Below, in pieces: positions 51,131-60,300 of a stretch of DNA of 64,000 bases (positions are counted from its first letter, which is position 1; every line of letters begins with the position of its first letter). The notes under the pieces are model-generated. The model was not told the DNA's origin and made no database searches. It saw nothing but the letters and a program-made list of their open reading frames with translations. The DNA is from Acinetobacter calcoaceticus DSM 30006 = CIP 81.8 (lineage in GTDB: Bacteria > Pseudomonadota > Gammaproteobacteria > Pseudomonadales > Moraxellaceae): assembly GCF_000368965.1 (NCBI RefSeq), contig NZ_KB849780.1, positions 744,145 to 808,144 on the forward strand, in the 5' to 3' direction. The position numbers and the translations under genes were made by a program.

Positions 51131-52713
51131 GATAAGGCCTCCCCATTAACAGCTGCTTTTGGTTCTTGCTTTTCAAAATGATATTTACCAGTGTGCAGAG
51201 AGCTTGGCCCTAGACGAGCAAACTTGATCATTAAGTACATTTCAATAATTAAAAGTGCGGTATAGAACGCTGCTAGTGCAAGAATCGAACCCCATACATC
51301 CCCACTACTTAAACTAGACGTAGATAGGTGTGTTGGTAAAATTTCACCAATAGACCAAGGTTGGCGACCACCCTCAGCTACATACCAACCAGTTTGCGCA
51401 GCGATCCAAGGAAGTGGCAGAGCAAACAATGCATATTTAAGTAGCCAAGGCTTATTTTCAGCATTTCTTTTTGCTACAGCCCAAGTTGCTAAAATGAAAA
51501 GTAATAGCATCAAGAAACCAGAGGCAACCATTGCTCGGAAAGAGAAAAATAGTGCTGTAACATTTGGAACAGTATCTTTTACAGCAGCTTTAATACTTTG
51601 CTCATTTGCATCAACTACATTTGGTGCATATTTCTTAAGAAGTAGGCCATAACCTAAATCTTTTTGATTTTTTTCAAATGAAGCTAATAACTCTGGTGAG
51701 CGATCACCTGCACGTAGTTTTTCAAGTTCAGCATAGGCAAGCATACCGTTGCGAATACGAACTTCGTGCTGCTGCATGAGATCTTTAAGCCCAGTAACTT
51801 CTTTGGTTGTTGAACGGGTTGCAATTAAACCTAATGCATATGGAATTTTAACTGCATAATCTGTCCGCATTTCTTCATGGTTCGGTATACCAAATAAAGT
51901 AAATGGAGCTGGAGCAGGGTGAGTATCCCATTCAGCTTCAATTGCAGCCAGTTTGGTTTTTTGAACATCACCTAATTCATAGCCAGATTCATCACCGAGT
52001 AAAATTACTGAAAGTGTAGATGCAAGACCGAAAATTGCAGCAATTGCAAATGAACGACGGGCGAAAGGAAGATCACGTTTTTTAAGCAAGTAGTAGCTTG
52101 AGATGGCAAGAACAAAAATTGCACCAGTTACATAACCCGCTGATACAGTGTGAACGAATTTAACCTGAGCCACAGGGTTGAAAATAAGTGCGCCGAAATC
52201 GACTAATTCCATACGCATCGTTTCAAAGTTAAATGCAGCACCTACCGGGTTTTGCATCCATCCATTCGCCACTAAAATCCAGAGTGCTGACATGTTAGAA
52301 CCGAGCGCAACTAACCAAGTTACACCTAGATGTTGGACCTTAGTTAAACGGTCCCATCCAAAGAAGAACAAACCAATAAAGGTCGACTCAAGGAAGAATG
52401 CCATAAGGCCTTCAATTGCTAATGGCGCACCAAAAATATCACCTACATAATGTGAGTAATAAGCCCAGTTTGTTCCAAACTGAAATTCCATGGTTAAGCC
52501 AGTCGTTACCCCTAACGCAAAGTTAATACCAAATAATTTTCCCCAAAATTTAGTCATATCTTTGTAAATTTCTTTACCGGAAATGACATAGGTGGTTTCC
52601 ATGATGGCAAGGATAAATGCCAAACCTAAAGTTAAAGGGACGAAAAGAAAGTGATACATTGCGGTCATTGCAAATTGAAACCGCGAAAGATCAACCACGC
52701 TTTCAGAAATCAT
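51127..52713 (-). CDS. cydA: Cytochrome bd ubiquinol oxidase subunit I
   Basis: CydA carries hemes b558, b595 and d and the quinol site of the bd oxidase, a high-affinity oxygen reductase that also resists NO and sulfide. The 528-residue protein begins with [20 protein letters not shown], containing the N-terminal heme-ligand histidine. A long hydrophilic Q-loop around residues 250-330 and [17 protein letters not shown] near residue 445 follow. I chose the ATG at 52713 (AAGGAG 8 nt upstream); a TTG one codon earlier is possible. It overlaps cydP by 1 nt (TGATG). Confidence 0.96.
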   Translation of the reverse strand: MISESVVDLSRFQFAMTAMYHFLFVPLTLGLAFILAIMETTYVISGKEIYKDMTKFWGKLFGINFALGVTTGLTMEFQFGTNWAYYSHYVGDIFGAPLAIEGLMAFFLESTFIGLFFFGWDRLTKVQHLGVTWLVALGSNMSALWILVANGWMQNPVGAAFNFETMRMELVDFGALIFNPVAQVKFVHTVSAGYVTGAIFVLAISSYYLLKKRDLPFARRSFAIAAIFGLASTLSVILLGDESGYELGDVQKTKLAAIEAEWDTHPAPAPFTLFGIPNHEEMRTDYAVKIPYALGLIATRSTTKEVTGLKDLMQQHEVRIRNGMLAYAELEKLRAGDRSPELLASFEKNQKDLGYGLLLKKYAPNVVDANEQSIKAAVKDTVPNVTALFFSFRAMVASGFLMLLLFILATWAVAKRNAENKPWLLKYALFALPLPWIAAQTGWYVAEGGRQPWSIGEILPTHLSTSSLSSGDVWGSILALAAFYTALLIIEMYLMIKFARLGPSSLHTGKYHFEKQEPKAAVNGEALS

Positions 52714-52907
52714 CAACGTGTCTCCTTAATGTTGGAAATGTTATCGCCAGCAATATGCTCGGCGACCTGATTGTCAAAATTTTTGGGGATGGTGGGAGCA
52801 TCAAACCAAATATGTTTAATCGTTAAAAGAAGCACTATTTTTATTATTAAAATAATGGTGATTTCTTTAATTAAACGACTATTAAGATTTTGAAAATTAA
52901 GGCTCAT
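52713..52907 (-). CDS. cydP: CydP-type small subunit of the bd oxidase operon
   Basis: The 64-residue protein has an N-terminal polar stretch [10 protein letters not shown] followed by one membrane helix ([19 protein letters not shown], about residues 17-35) and a short soluble tail. Position directly upstream of cydA and the helix pattern match the CydP accessory subunits described for some proteobacterial bd oxidases. GAGG is about 9 nt before the ATG. Its stop codon overlaps the cydA start, so translation is coupled. It is the first gene of the five-gene operon. Confidence 0.75.
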   Translation of the reverse strand: MSLNFQNLNSRLIKEITIILIIKIVLLLTIKHIWFDAPTIPKNFDNQVAEHIAGDNISNIKETR

Positions 52908-53043
52908 TAATTAAACCTCATTTGATATTAATTTTATTATTAATCAAAATATAATAAAAATAAACAATAAATATATTTTAAATGGATATTTAAATAATTA
53001 ATTAATAAAAAACAAATATTTATTATTTAAAAAATAATACTAT

Positions 53044-53191
53044 ACTAAAATAGTTTGAATTGATTATTAATTCCTACTAAAACACTTGTAAATAAAATTA
53101 TTAAGTTGATTAAAATAGTTTGTTTTAAATTTAATTCCGACTAAAATGGTTGTATATAATATTTGTTCATTTTATTTCTAACTAAAATAGT
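53044..53191. promoter_or_regulatory. Array of five phased ACT-N5-AGT-like operators upstream of cydP
   Basis: Five related palindromes occur in the 381-bp AT-rich gap 52908-53288: ACTAAAATAGT (53044-53054), ACTAAAACACT (53076-53086), ATTAAAATAGT (53109-53119), ACTAAAATGGT (53140-53150) and ACTAAAATAGT (53181-53191). The flanks also agree in part: ATTCC before sites 2 and 4, and CGGAAT after site 5. Distances are 32, 33, 31 and 41 bp, close to whole helical turns. The core and the CCGACT / AGTCGG flanks resemble the known IscR type 1 site. A role in bd oxidase control is inferred from position. The array lies 137-284 bp before the cydP start. Confidence 0.6.
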
Positions 53192-53288
53192 CGGAATAAT
53201 AAATAATTAATTAAAAAAGAAAATAATAAAATAAGGCCGTAATAAAGCCTGCAAAAAAGCAATAATGGATTAGAAGAATTATTAAGGA

Positions 53289-53897
53289 TTAATCGGGTGC
53301 GAAAAGATCGTTTGAGATAGAGATTTTTTTGGCTACATAATGGCTTTTATGTACTTTGACAAGAATGACTTGGGAATATAATTCGAGTTCACCATATTCT
53401 GGTTCTACTTGAACATAGTGAAGTTGACCAAATTCATCACGTACGCGTGCTTGAGCAGAAAAACCTGGTCTGGCATTACCACTGGAAATAGTCGCTAATC
53501 GCCCTAAAAGGTTATAGTTGGTATGTGTAAGCTTCGGCTTAATCACTTGGTCAAGGCAGTGAATCATGAACACAGTAAAAAAGATTGCGATTACAAGTGC
53601 TGGGACGATTAAATAGAATGGTGAAATAAAATAATGCTGTATTGCGAAGAAAGAGAGTTGTAAAAAGTAACCTGCATAACTGAAATTGATGAGTAAAAAA
53701 ACGAAAATTAGAGCTTTAGAAAATTTAACATTAAGTAGTGGTGAGTTAGAAAGCCAATCCGGTGCAATTTTTTTAAGTAACTGACTTGGACGCAGTCCAA
53801 TATACATACCAATGGTTTCTACCACGCTGAGCAATATCAAAGCCACTACACTTAAGTGAAATGGCATAAGATAATAATTGAAAAAGAAATCAGCCAT
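53289..53897 (-). CDS. YqiJ-like (DUF1449) membrane protein with OB-fold domain
   Basis: The 202-residue protein has three to four membrane helices: about residues 12-32, 58-80 and 90-115. A soluble C-terminal OB-like domain follows, with LLGRLATISSGNARPGFSAQ near residue 130 and a final strand pair with SQVILVKVHKSHYVAKK. Proteins of this family pair with flotillin-like YqiK in E. coli, but no flotillin gene is next to it here. Its 3' end faces the cyd operator array. The gene lies 25 bp after the Rieske gene. Confidence 0.72.
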   Translation of the reverse strand: MADFFFNYYLMPFHLSVVALILLSVVETIGMYIGLRPSQLLKKIAPDWLSNSPLLNVKFSKALIFVFLLINFSYAGYFLQLSFFAIQHYFISPFYLIVPALVIAIFFTVFMIHCLDQVIKPKLTHTNYNLLGRLATISSGNARPGFSAQARVRDEFGQLHYVQVEPEYGELELYSQVILVKVHKSHYVAKKISISNDLFAPD

Positions 53898-53922
53898 GGC
53901 AGAAACTCTAATGTTTATAGCT

Positions 53923-54246
53923 TCAGTCTACGATATAGATACCGCCATCTGAATGTACTTTAAGCTCAACTTTATTTAAAAAATCACCTAAACATGGTCC
54001 TGAAATACATTCGCCTGTTTCCACAGTAAATAAAGCACCATGAGTAGAGCACTGGATGTATTCTTGGTCTTGATCGAGAAATTGATTTTCTAAATATTCA
54101 AGCTCAGTTTGTAGGTGAGGGCATAAATTCTGATAAGCATAGAATGCGCCGTCACGTTGCGTAACGAAAATAGTAGTTCCTTGTAAAGTGTCAAAAGCTC
54201 TAGCTTCACGCTCAGGAACTTCTTCCGTCATACAGATCCTTTCCAT
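53923..54246 (-). CDS. Rieske [2Fe-2S] ferredoxin-like protein
   Basis: The 107-residue protein has a Rieske fold. The first cluster motif is CPHLQTELEYLENQF (Cys and His ligands), and the second is CSTHGALFTVETGECISGPC, where the standard C-x2-H motif is found. The opening MERICMTEEVPEREARAF matches the strand that begins Rieske ferredoxins. It would carry electrons to an oxygenase or reductase not encoded here. It starts 1 nt after the kinase stop (TAAAATG), implying translational coupling; a start at 54231 with a better ribosome site is possible. Confidence 0.88.
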   Translation of the reverse strand: MERICMTEEVPEREARAFDTLQGTTIFVTQRDGAFYAYQNLCPHLQTELEYLENQFLDQDQEYIQCSTHGALFTVETGECISGPCLGDFLNKVELKVHSDGGIYIVD

Positions 54247-54247
54247 T

Positions 54248-55252
54248 TTAAGCACATTCCTTCTGAAAATTTTCAAGAAGTTTAGCATAATCATTTACAG
54301 CTAAACGTGGTCCGAATTGAGAGACTACTTCACTCGAAATTAAGATGGCTAACTGAGCCGCAGCATTCAAATCTTGGTGATGGTTGAGGGCATAAAGGAA
54401 CGCGCCTGCAAATGCATCGCCTGCACCATTTGTATCCACTGCTTCAACATGACGTCCCGCAACATGAAAATGTTGAGTTGGGTTAGAAACTAATGCACCT
54501 TTGGCACTTTGTGTAATGACTACGGTATGATTTTTAAAACGTAATTGAGCAAGAGCATCTTCTACAGACGTTGTATTTGTATACATTAAGGCTTCTTGTT
54601 CATTACAAAATAGTAAATCTACGCCATCATCCATAAGTTCTTCCAAGCCTTCACGAGCGTATTGCACCATGGCAGGATCTGAAAGAGAGAGGGCAATTTT
54701 AACGCCATTTGCTTTTGCAATTTCTCTTGCTTGTTTTACAGCTTTACGAGCCGTTTCACTTGTAGAAAGATAACCTTCAATATAAAGCCACTTTGCTGTT
54801 TTTAATGGTTCAAAGTCGATTTGATCTTGAGAAAGTTCAGCAGTAATACCCAAATAGGTGTGCATCGTGCGTTCAGAGTCAGGGCTAATTAATACCATAC
54901 AGGTACCGGTTACGCCTTCACTGATCGATTTGGGGGTAGTCTTAATGCCAGCTTCATTTAGGCCTTGTAGGTAAACTGTCCCTAAATCGTCATGACCAAC
55001 ACGGCAACCATAAAAAGCAGTTCCACCTAATGCACTAAAGGCCACAGTTGTGTTTGCTGCTGAACCACCACTCGCTTGACCCTTGTAGTCTTGATGCTGT
55101 TTCAACTCTGAATAAAGAGCAGATTGAGTGTCTCCATCGGACAACTGCATTGTGCCTTTTTGCAAGCCTTGTTGACTAAGAAAATCATCAGACACTTTAA
55201 ATTCTTGGTCGATTAATGCATTACCAATTGCAAAAAGATCTACAGTTGCCAT
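54248..55252 (-). CDS. PfkB-family sugar or nucleoside kinase
   Basis: The 334-residue ribokinase-fold protein has VDLFAIGNALIDQEFKV at the start, the PfkB signature 1 region GGSAANTTVAFSALGGTAFY near residue 62, and signature 2 with DTNGAGDAFAGAFLYAL near residue 270 (catalytic aspartate in GAGD). It is closest in pattern to adenosine kinase-like members; the substrate cannot be fixed. I chose the ATG at 55252; a GTG at 55264 would add four residues. The next gene, a Rieske protein, starts 1 nt after its stop. Confidence 0.88.
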   Translation of the reverse strand: MATVDLFAIGNALIDQEFKVSDDFLSQQGLQKGTMQLSDGDTQSALYSELKQHQDYKGQASGGSAANTTVAFSALGGTAFYGCRVGHDDLGTVYLQGLNEAGIKTTPKSISEGVTGTCMVLISPDSERTMHTYLGITAELSQDQIDFEPLKTAKWLYIEGYLSTSETARKAVKQAREIAKANGVKIALSLSDPAMVQYAREGLEELMDDGVDLLFCNEQEALMYTNTTSVEDALAQLRFKNHTVVITQSAKGALVSNPTQHFHVAGRHVEAVDTNGAGDAFAGAFLYALNHHQDLNAAAQLAILISSEVVSQFGPRLAVNDYAKLLENFQKECA

Positions 55253-55362
55253 AAGTGTTGTCACAAAATAAAAAAATCAGGTAGCTAAGTTTACACCATT
55301 GCTTGGATTTGCTGTAGTTTGTTGAATAAAATTCAGTTAATTCAAAGATAAGTGGGGAGCTA

Positions 55363-55815
55363 TTGTTGTTTGAGTATTCTTTAGATCAGTTTTTAGTACA
55401 AAAAATTGATGAGTTACCAGAGCAAATTATTGAATTAAGTTTAGTTTCTCAGAATGAGGGTTTTAGATTTATCAATAGATTGATAGATGAATATCAATCT
55501 GGTAAAAATTGTTTTGATCAAGAAGGAGAGGCTCTATTTGGTATTCAGCAGAATGAAAAAATAATTGCTATTGGCGGAATTAATGCTACTGAAGATATAG
55601 GAATAGGTTGCTTAAGGCGTTTTTATGTACATCCTGAATATAGACGACAGGGTGTGGGTGAATTATTACTTAGATCTGTAGAAGAGCATACTAAAAAATA
55701 TTTTAATGAAATAGTTTTATATACAGACACTCATAGAGCAGCTGCTTTTTATAAGAAAATGGGGTATTCCGAGACAAATATGCCGAATAGTAATTTTTCT
55801 AAAAAAATGAAATGA
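55363..55815 (+). CDS. GNAT-family N-acetyltransferase with TTG start
   Basis: The 150-residue protein has the GNAT core: IIAIGGINATEDIGIGCLRR near residue 66, the acetyl-CoA loop FYVHPEYRRQGVGELLLRSV near residue 87, and AAAFYKKMGYSETN near residue 126. The substrate is unknown. The start is a TTG at 55363 preceded by GGGGAG at about 5 nt; no ATG lies near the beginning of the conserved region. It is divergent from the PfkB kinase gene. The 331-bp gap to the next gene (55816-56146) has a TATAAT at 56104-56109 but no clear -35. Confidence 0.85.
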   Translation: MLFEYSLDQFLVQKIDELPEQIIELSLVSQNEGFRFINRLIDEYQSGKNCFDQEGEALFGIQQNEKIIAIGGINATEDIGIGCLRRFYVHPEYRRQGVGELLLRSVEEHTKKYFNEIVLYTDTHRAAAFYKKMGYSETNMPNSNFSKKMK

Positions 55816-56146
55816 TATTTTTGATATTTAAAATCTAATCGTAAGTTAAGTATGCCTTTGAAACTAAATAACCTATTCATCGGAATTACTTTGTTTAGGG
55901 GCTTGGTGGGGCAAATGACTCAAATTGATGGGCTTTTTTATTTATTGCATCGCATATACATAGAATTAAGATGTTTTGTTCTGTTAGGATAAACATTCAT
56001 GGCTATGTGCTTGATATCAAAGCTGTGCCTCTGAAAACTAATACTCAACAAAAACATAGTATTTTACTTGGCTTTTGTTCGCCAATCTCAAGCTGACTCA
56101 GGCTATAATGAGACTTATTCACTTATTCGATATTTTAGGAGATCAC

Positions 56147-59086
56147 ATGACTGTAGATGTCACTGAAACCATTTCTCAAACTGTTCACCCTGCGTTTCAG
56201 TTGCTACGTCAGCACCATGTAGAAGCATTAGATATTTTAGTGTCTGAATATAAGCATAAAGTCACAGGTGCGGTGCATTATCACTTGGCAACTGACTATG
56301 ATGAAAATGTATTTCTTGTTGCTTTTAGAACACAACCTATGGACTCTAAAGGCACTGCGCATATTTTAGAGCATACAGCTTTGTGTGGATCTGAAAAGTT
56401 TCCGGTACGTGATCCGTTCTTTTTAATGATTCGTCGTTCTTTAAATACTTTCATGAACGCATTTACAGCAGCAGATTGGACCGCATATCCATTTGCTACT
56501 CAAAATAAAAAAGATTTCCAAAATTTACTTTCTGTTTATCTTGATGCGGCATTTGCTGCCAACTTGAATCCACTTGATTTTGCTCAAGAAGGTATTCGCA
56601 TTGAACTTGAAAATGAGCAACCTGTTTATAAAGGTGTCGTTTTTAATGAAATGAAGGGTGCAATGAGTGCGCCGTCTGACCAACTTTATCATCAGTTGGC
56701 TCATCATTTATTTCCTGAAACGACCTATCATTACAATTCAGGCGGTGACCCGAAAGATATTCCTGATTTAACGTATGAGCAGTTAGTCGATTTTTATAAG
56801 GTACATTACCACCCAAGTAATGCGGTGTTTATGACTTTCGGGAATCAAACAGCTTATGAATTACAAGAGCAATTTGAAAAACTAGCTCTAAATAAGTTTT
56901 CTGCGGGTACAACTTTATATTCTAAGCCTGAAAAACGTTTAGCTGCGCCAATTGAAGTAACAGAAAATTATGGCGTTGATAGTGATGATTTAAAAGATAA
57001 AACTTATCATGTCTTATCTTGGTTATTACCCGAAGCAAATGATGTTAAATTACGTTTGGGAATGCGTTTAGTTGAAGGAATTTTATTAGAAAATTCAGCT
57101 TCACCACTGCGCCATTATTTAGAAACGTGTGGATATGCTCAATCCACTGGTCCATTAATGGGTGTAGACGACAGTAACTTTGAAATGACGTTCTATTGTG
57201 GTGTTCAAGGTTCAAACCCTGAGCATGCTGAAACCTTTAAAGATGGCGTTTTAAATATTTTAAGTGATGTCGCTGCCAAACCAATTGATAGCGATTTAGT
57301 CGATGCAATTTTACATCAAATTGAATTACATCAACGTGAAATCAATGGTGATGGTACACCATATGGTTTAAGTCTAATTCTAAATGGCTTAAGTGGCGCA
57401 ATTCACCATAATGACCCAATTCAAATTTGGGATGTTGATAGCGCAATTGCACAAGTTAAAGAAGAGTTGAAAGACCCAATGTGGTTATCAAATCTAATTC
57501 AAACACATTTGCTAGACAACCCACATCGCGTACAGATGACTCTAGTTCCAGACCCAACTAAGTCTGTAAAAGAGCAAGAGGCAGAAAAAGCACGTTTAGC
57601 TGCTATTGGTGAAAAACTAACAGATGCTGATAAGGCTGAAATTATCGCTAATACCAAGGCTCTAGAGGAGCGTCAGGATACTCCAGATAACCTTGAACTA
57701 TTACCAAAAGTAGGCTTGGAAGATGTACCTGCTGACTTGCATATTGTGCAGGGTCAATTGCGCGAGATTCTTTGCAATCGCATGGATACGCCATTGAATT
57801 TGTATCATGCTGGTACGAATGGTATTTACTATCAACAAGTCCTCATTCAGATTCCTGAAGATATTGTAATGTCTCCTTATTTCAATTTGCTCTCTATTTT
57901 AATGGGTGAAGTTGGAGCAGGTGAATATGATTATCTTGAACTACAAAACTTACAAACTGCTGTAAGTGGTGGTTTGGGTATGGGTGCTTCTTTACGTAGT
58001 AAAGTCGACGATAAAGATAAAATCAGTGCTTGGTTAACATTAACGACTAAATCTTTAACTCAAAAAAATGATGCAATTCATTTATTAAAGTTAGCATTTG
58101 AACAGCTTCGTTTTGATGAGAAAGAGCGCATTATTGAGTTATTGCAACAGCGTAAAACACGTTGGCAATCTCGGTTGTCTGGCGCAGGTCATAGTTATGC
58201 AATGCAAATTGCATCACGTAATATGAGTGCCTTGGCTCAACGTGACTATCAAAACACTGGTTTGGGTGCATTAAATTGGTTGGGTGAGCTTGTTGCTAAA
58301 ATTACCCAAGATGATGCAGCTTATGATGAGCTGATTGCGGAATTAAAGCGCATTCATCGTAAATTGTTGCAAGCGCCTAAACAGTTCTTACTTGTATGTG
58401 AAGAACATCAGTCTGAGCGTTTGGTTGAAGAAATCCAAAATGTTTGGGATAAACTAAACGTTGATGCAACTGCAACAGAGTTAACTCACGTAGAACAAAC
58501 AAATGATAATAATCATGAAGCATGGTTAATTCAGGCAAATGTTCAGTTCTGTGCTTCTGCTTATCAGGCTGTCGATGTATCGCATCCAGATGCGGCTCCC
58601 TTAATGGTCTTGGCAGCTTATTTACGTAATGGATTCTTACACAGTGCCATTCGTGAAAAAGGCGGTGCATATGGTGGCGGAGCAAGTTATGATGGGAATG
58701 CATGTTCATTCCGTTTCTATAGTTACCGTGACCCACGTTTAGCAGAAACTTTCAAAGACTTCGAAGCAAGTGTGCAATGGTTATTAAATACGGAACAACA
58801 GCCTTATCAGCTTGAAGAAGCGATTCTTGGACTCGTTGCAAGTATGGATAAACCAGGTTCACCAGCCGGTGAGGCGATTACAGCATGTTATGCATTGTTG
58901 CATGCAAGAACACCAACTTTCCGCCGTATCTTACGTGAGAGATTGTTGCATGTAACATTAGAGGATTTACAACGTGTTGCTCGTCAATATTTAGTTGAGC
59001 AAACTCCTGTAAAAGCTGTAGTTGCGCCATTTGCAAAACGCGATGAATTGCAGCAATTAGGTTTTACCATTCAACAAGTTAATTAA
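56147..59086 (+). CDS. M16C presequence-protease-type metallopeptidase
   Basis: The 979-residue protein is a PreP-like M16C zinc peptidase, which degrades short peptides such as cleaved presequences. The inverted zinc motif HILEHTALCGS (HxxEH) is near residue 72, with the distal metal-binding glutamate in VYKGVVFNEMKGAMS near residue 165. Four homologous half-domains are expected; the C-terminal half has REKGGAYGGGASYDG near residue 840, another M16 mark. There is no signal peptide, so it is probably cytosolic. The ATG at 56147 has AGGAG 6 nt upstream. It precedes pldA by 20 bp. Confidence 0.92.
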   Translation: MTVDVTETISQTVHPAFQLLRQHHVEALDILVSEYKHKVTGAVHYHLATDYDENVFLVAFRTQPMDSKGTAHILEHTALCGSEKFPVRDPFFLMIRRSLNTFMNAFTAADWTAYPFATQNKKDFQNLLSVYLDAAFAANLNPLDFAQEGIRIELENEQPVYKGVVFNEMKGAMSAPSDQLYHQLAHHLFPETTYHYNSGGDPKDIPDLTYEQLVDFYKVHYHPSNAVFMTFGNQTAYELQEQFEKLALNKFSAGTTLYSKPEKRLAAPIEVTENYGVDSDDLKDKTYHVLSWLLPEANDVKLRLGMRLVEGILLENSASPLRHYLETCGYAQSTGPLMGVDDSNFEMTFYCGVQGSNPEHAETFKDGVLNILSDVAAKPIDSDLVDAILHQIELHQREINGDGTPYGLSLILNGLSGAIHHNDPIQIWDVDSAIAQVKEELKDPMWLSNLIQTHLLDNPHRVQMTLVPDPTKSVKEQEAEKARLAAIGEKLTDADKAEIIANTKALEERQDTPDNLELLPKVGLEDVPADLHIVQGQLREILCNRMDTPLNLYHAGTNGIYYQQVLIQIPEDIVMSPYFNLLSILMGEVGAGEYDYLELQNLQTAVSGGLGMGASLRSKVDDKDKISAWLTLTTKSLTQKNDAIHLLKLAFEQLRFDEKERIIELLQQRKTRWQSRLSGAGHSYAMQIASRNMSALAQRDYQNTGLGALNWLGELVAKITQDDAAYDELIAELKRIHRKLLQAPKQFLLVCEEHQSERLVEEIQNVWDKLNVDATATELTHVEQTNDNNHEAWLIQANVQFCASAYQAVDVSHPDAAPLMVLAAYLRNGFLHSAIREKGGAYGGGASYDGNACSFRFYSYRDPRLAETFKDFEASVQWLLNTEQQPYQLEEAILGLVASMDKPGSPAGEAITACYALLHARTPTFRRILRERLLHVTLEDLQRVARQYLVEQTPVKAVVAPFAKRDELQQLGFTIQQVN

Positions 59087-59106
59087 AATAAAAATTGGAG
59101 ATGAAC

Positions 59107-60258
59107 ATGGCGTTCATACAATTTGAACGCACATCTTTACAGCTAAGCATGGGAATCGTGCTTAGCTGTTTGTGTGCGTCTGTGACATATGCTGACACCT
59201 TGGCACCTGTAACCCCTGCGACAGTAGATGCATGTGTTGCTCTTGCTTCGAATGCCGATCGTCTGGCTTGTTATGACTCTGTATTTAAACCAGCAGCTTT
59301 ACCAGTTACTCAAGCTGCGGCTGTACCAGAGCCTGTTAAAAAAATTGATGCACCTGCTGTTCCACCTGAAACCTTTAAAGAGAAGGTGGTAGATACAGTG
59401 AGTAATATCAAAATAATTGGTAAAGCACCAAAACTTGAACCTACTACTTCTTTACTAGATCAACGTTGGGAGTTGTCTGAAAAAAGTAAACTAGGGGTTT
59501 GGAATATTCGTGCTTATCAACCAGTCTATTTGTTGCCTGTATTCTGGACCAGTGACAAAAATGAGTTACCACATAGTCCGAACCCAAACAATACGGTGAC
59601 AGAAGATCAAAATCTGAAGTCAACAGAAAGTAAGTTTCAGATTTCTTTAAAAACTAAAGCTTGGGAAAATATTTTTGGCAACAATGGCGATTTGTGGGTA
59701 GGTTATACACAATCTTCACGTTGGCAGACATTCAATGCTGAAGAGTCTCGTCCTTTCCGCGAAACGAATTATGAACCTGAAGCAAGTTTAATGTTTAGAA
59801 CGAACTATGAATTGCTTGGTCTAGATGGTCGTTTGCTTGGAGTCACTTTAAATCACCAATCAAATGGTCGTTCAGATCCATTATCTCGTAGCTGGAACCG
59901 TGTAATCTTTAATGTGGGGTTAGAGCGCGGTAACTTTGCTTTAATGCTTCGTCCGTGGGTGCGCATTGAAGAAGACAGCAAAGACGATAATAACCCGGAT
60001 ATGGAAAATTACATCGGTCGTGGTGATTTAACAGCATTTTATAAGTGGAAGGAAAATGACTTCTCTTTAATGCTGCGTCACTCTTTGAAAGGTGGTGATG
60101 ATTCTCATGGTGCTGTTCAATTTGATTGGGCTTTTCCAATCAGTGGCAAACTGCGTGGACACTTCCAGCTGTTTAATGGTTATGGTGAAAGTTTAATTGA
60201 CTATAATCATCGAGCAACTTACGCGGGATTGGGTGTTTCACTCATGAATTGGTACTAA
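59107..60258 (+). CDS. pldA: Outer-membrane phospholipase A
   Basis: OMPLA hydrolyses phospholipids that reach the outer leaflet of the outer membrane. The 383-residue precursor has a signal peptide ending near TYADT (residue 30). A non-barrel segment with VDACVALASNADRLACYDSV follows, then a C-terminal 12-stranded barrel. The catalytic motif LNHQSNGRSDPLSRSWNRV holds the His-Ser pair and calcium/Asn residues. The ATG at 59107 is preferred over one at 59101, because GGAG lies 7 nt ahead. It is downstream of the M16C gene and probably co-transcribed. Confidence 0.93.
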   Translation: MAFIQFERTSLQLSMGIVLSCLCASVTYADTLAPVTPATVDACVALASNADRLACYDSVFKPAALPVTQAAAVPEPVKKIDAPAVPPETFKEKVVDTVSNIKIIGKAPKLEPTTSLLDQRWELSEKSKLGVWNIRAYQPVYLLPVFWTSDKNELPHSPNPNNTVTEDQNLKSTESKFQISLKTKAWENIFGNNGDLWVGYTQSSRWQTFNAEESRPFRETNYEPEASLMFRTNYELLGLDGRLLGVTLNHQSNGRSDPLSRSWNRVIFNVGLERGNFALMLRPWVRIEEDSKDDNNPDMENYIGRGDLTAFYKWKENDFSLMLRHSLKGGDDSHGAVQFDWAFPISGKLRGHFQLFNGYGESLIDYNHRATYAGLGVSLMNWY

Positions 60259-60270
60259 GTCTTTACTTAT

Positions 60271-60300
60271 AAAAATGCCGCTTTTATAGCGGCATTTTTA
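60271..60300. terminator. Bidirectional terminator after pldA
   Basis: The stem AAAAATGCCGCT / AGCGGCATTTTT with a TTTAT loop separates pldA from the converging potassium transporter gene. Confidence 0.93.

Noticed and set aside
53044..53191. Iterons of a replication origin
   Set aside because: The elements are palindromic cores upstream of an operon, with no replication gene and no DnaA boxes recognised nearby.
58377..58736. 119-codon antisense frame within the M16C peptidase gene
   Set aside because: It is histidine-rich with a mirrored codon pattern, has no ribosome site, and lies fully within a well-supported conserved gene.
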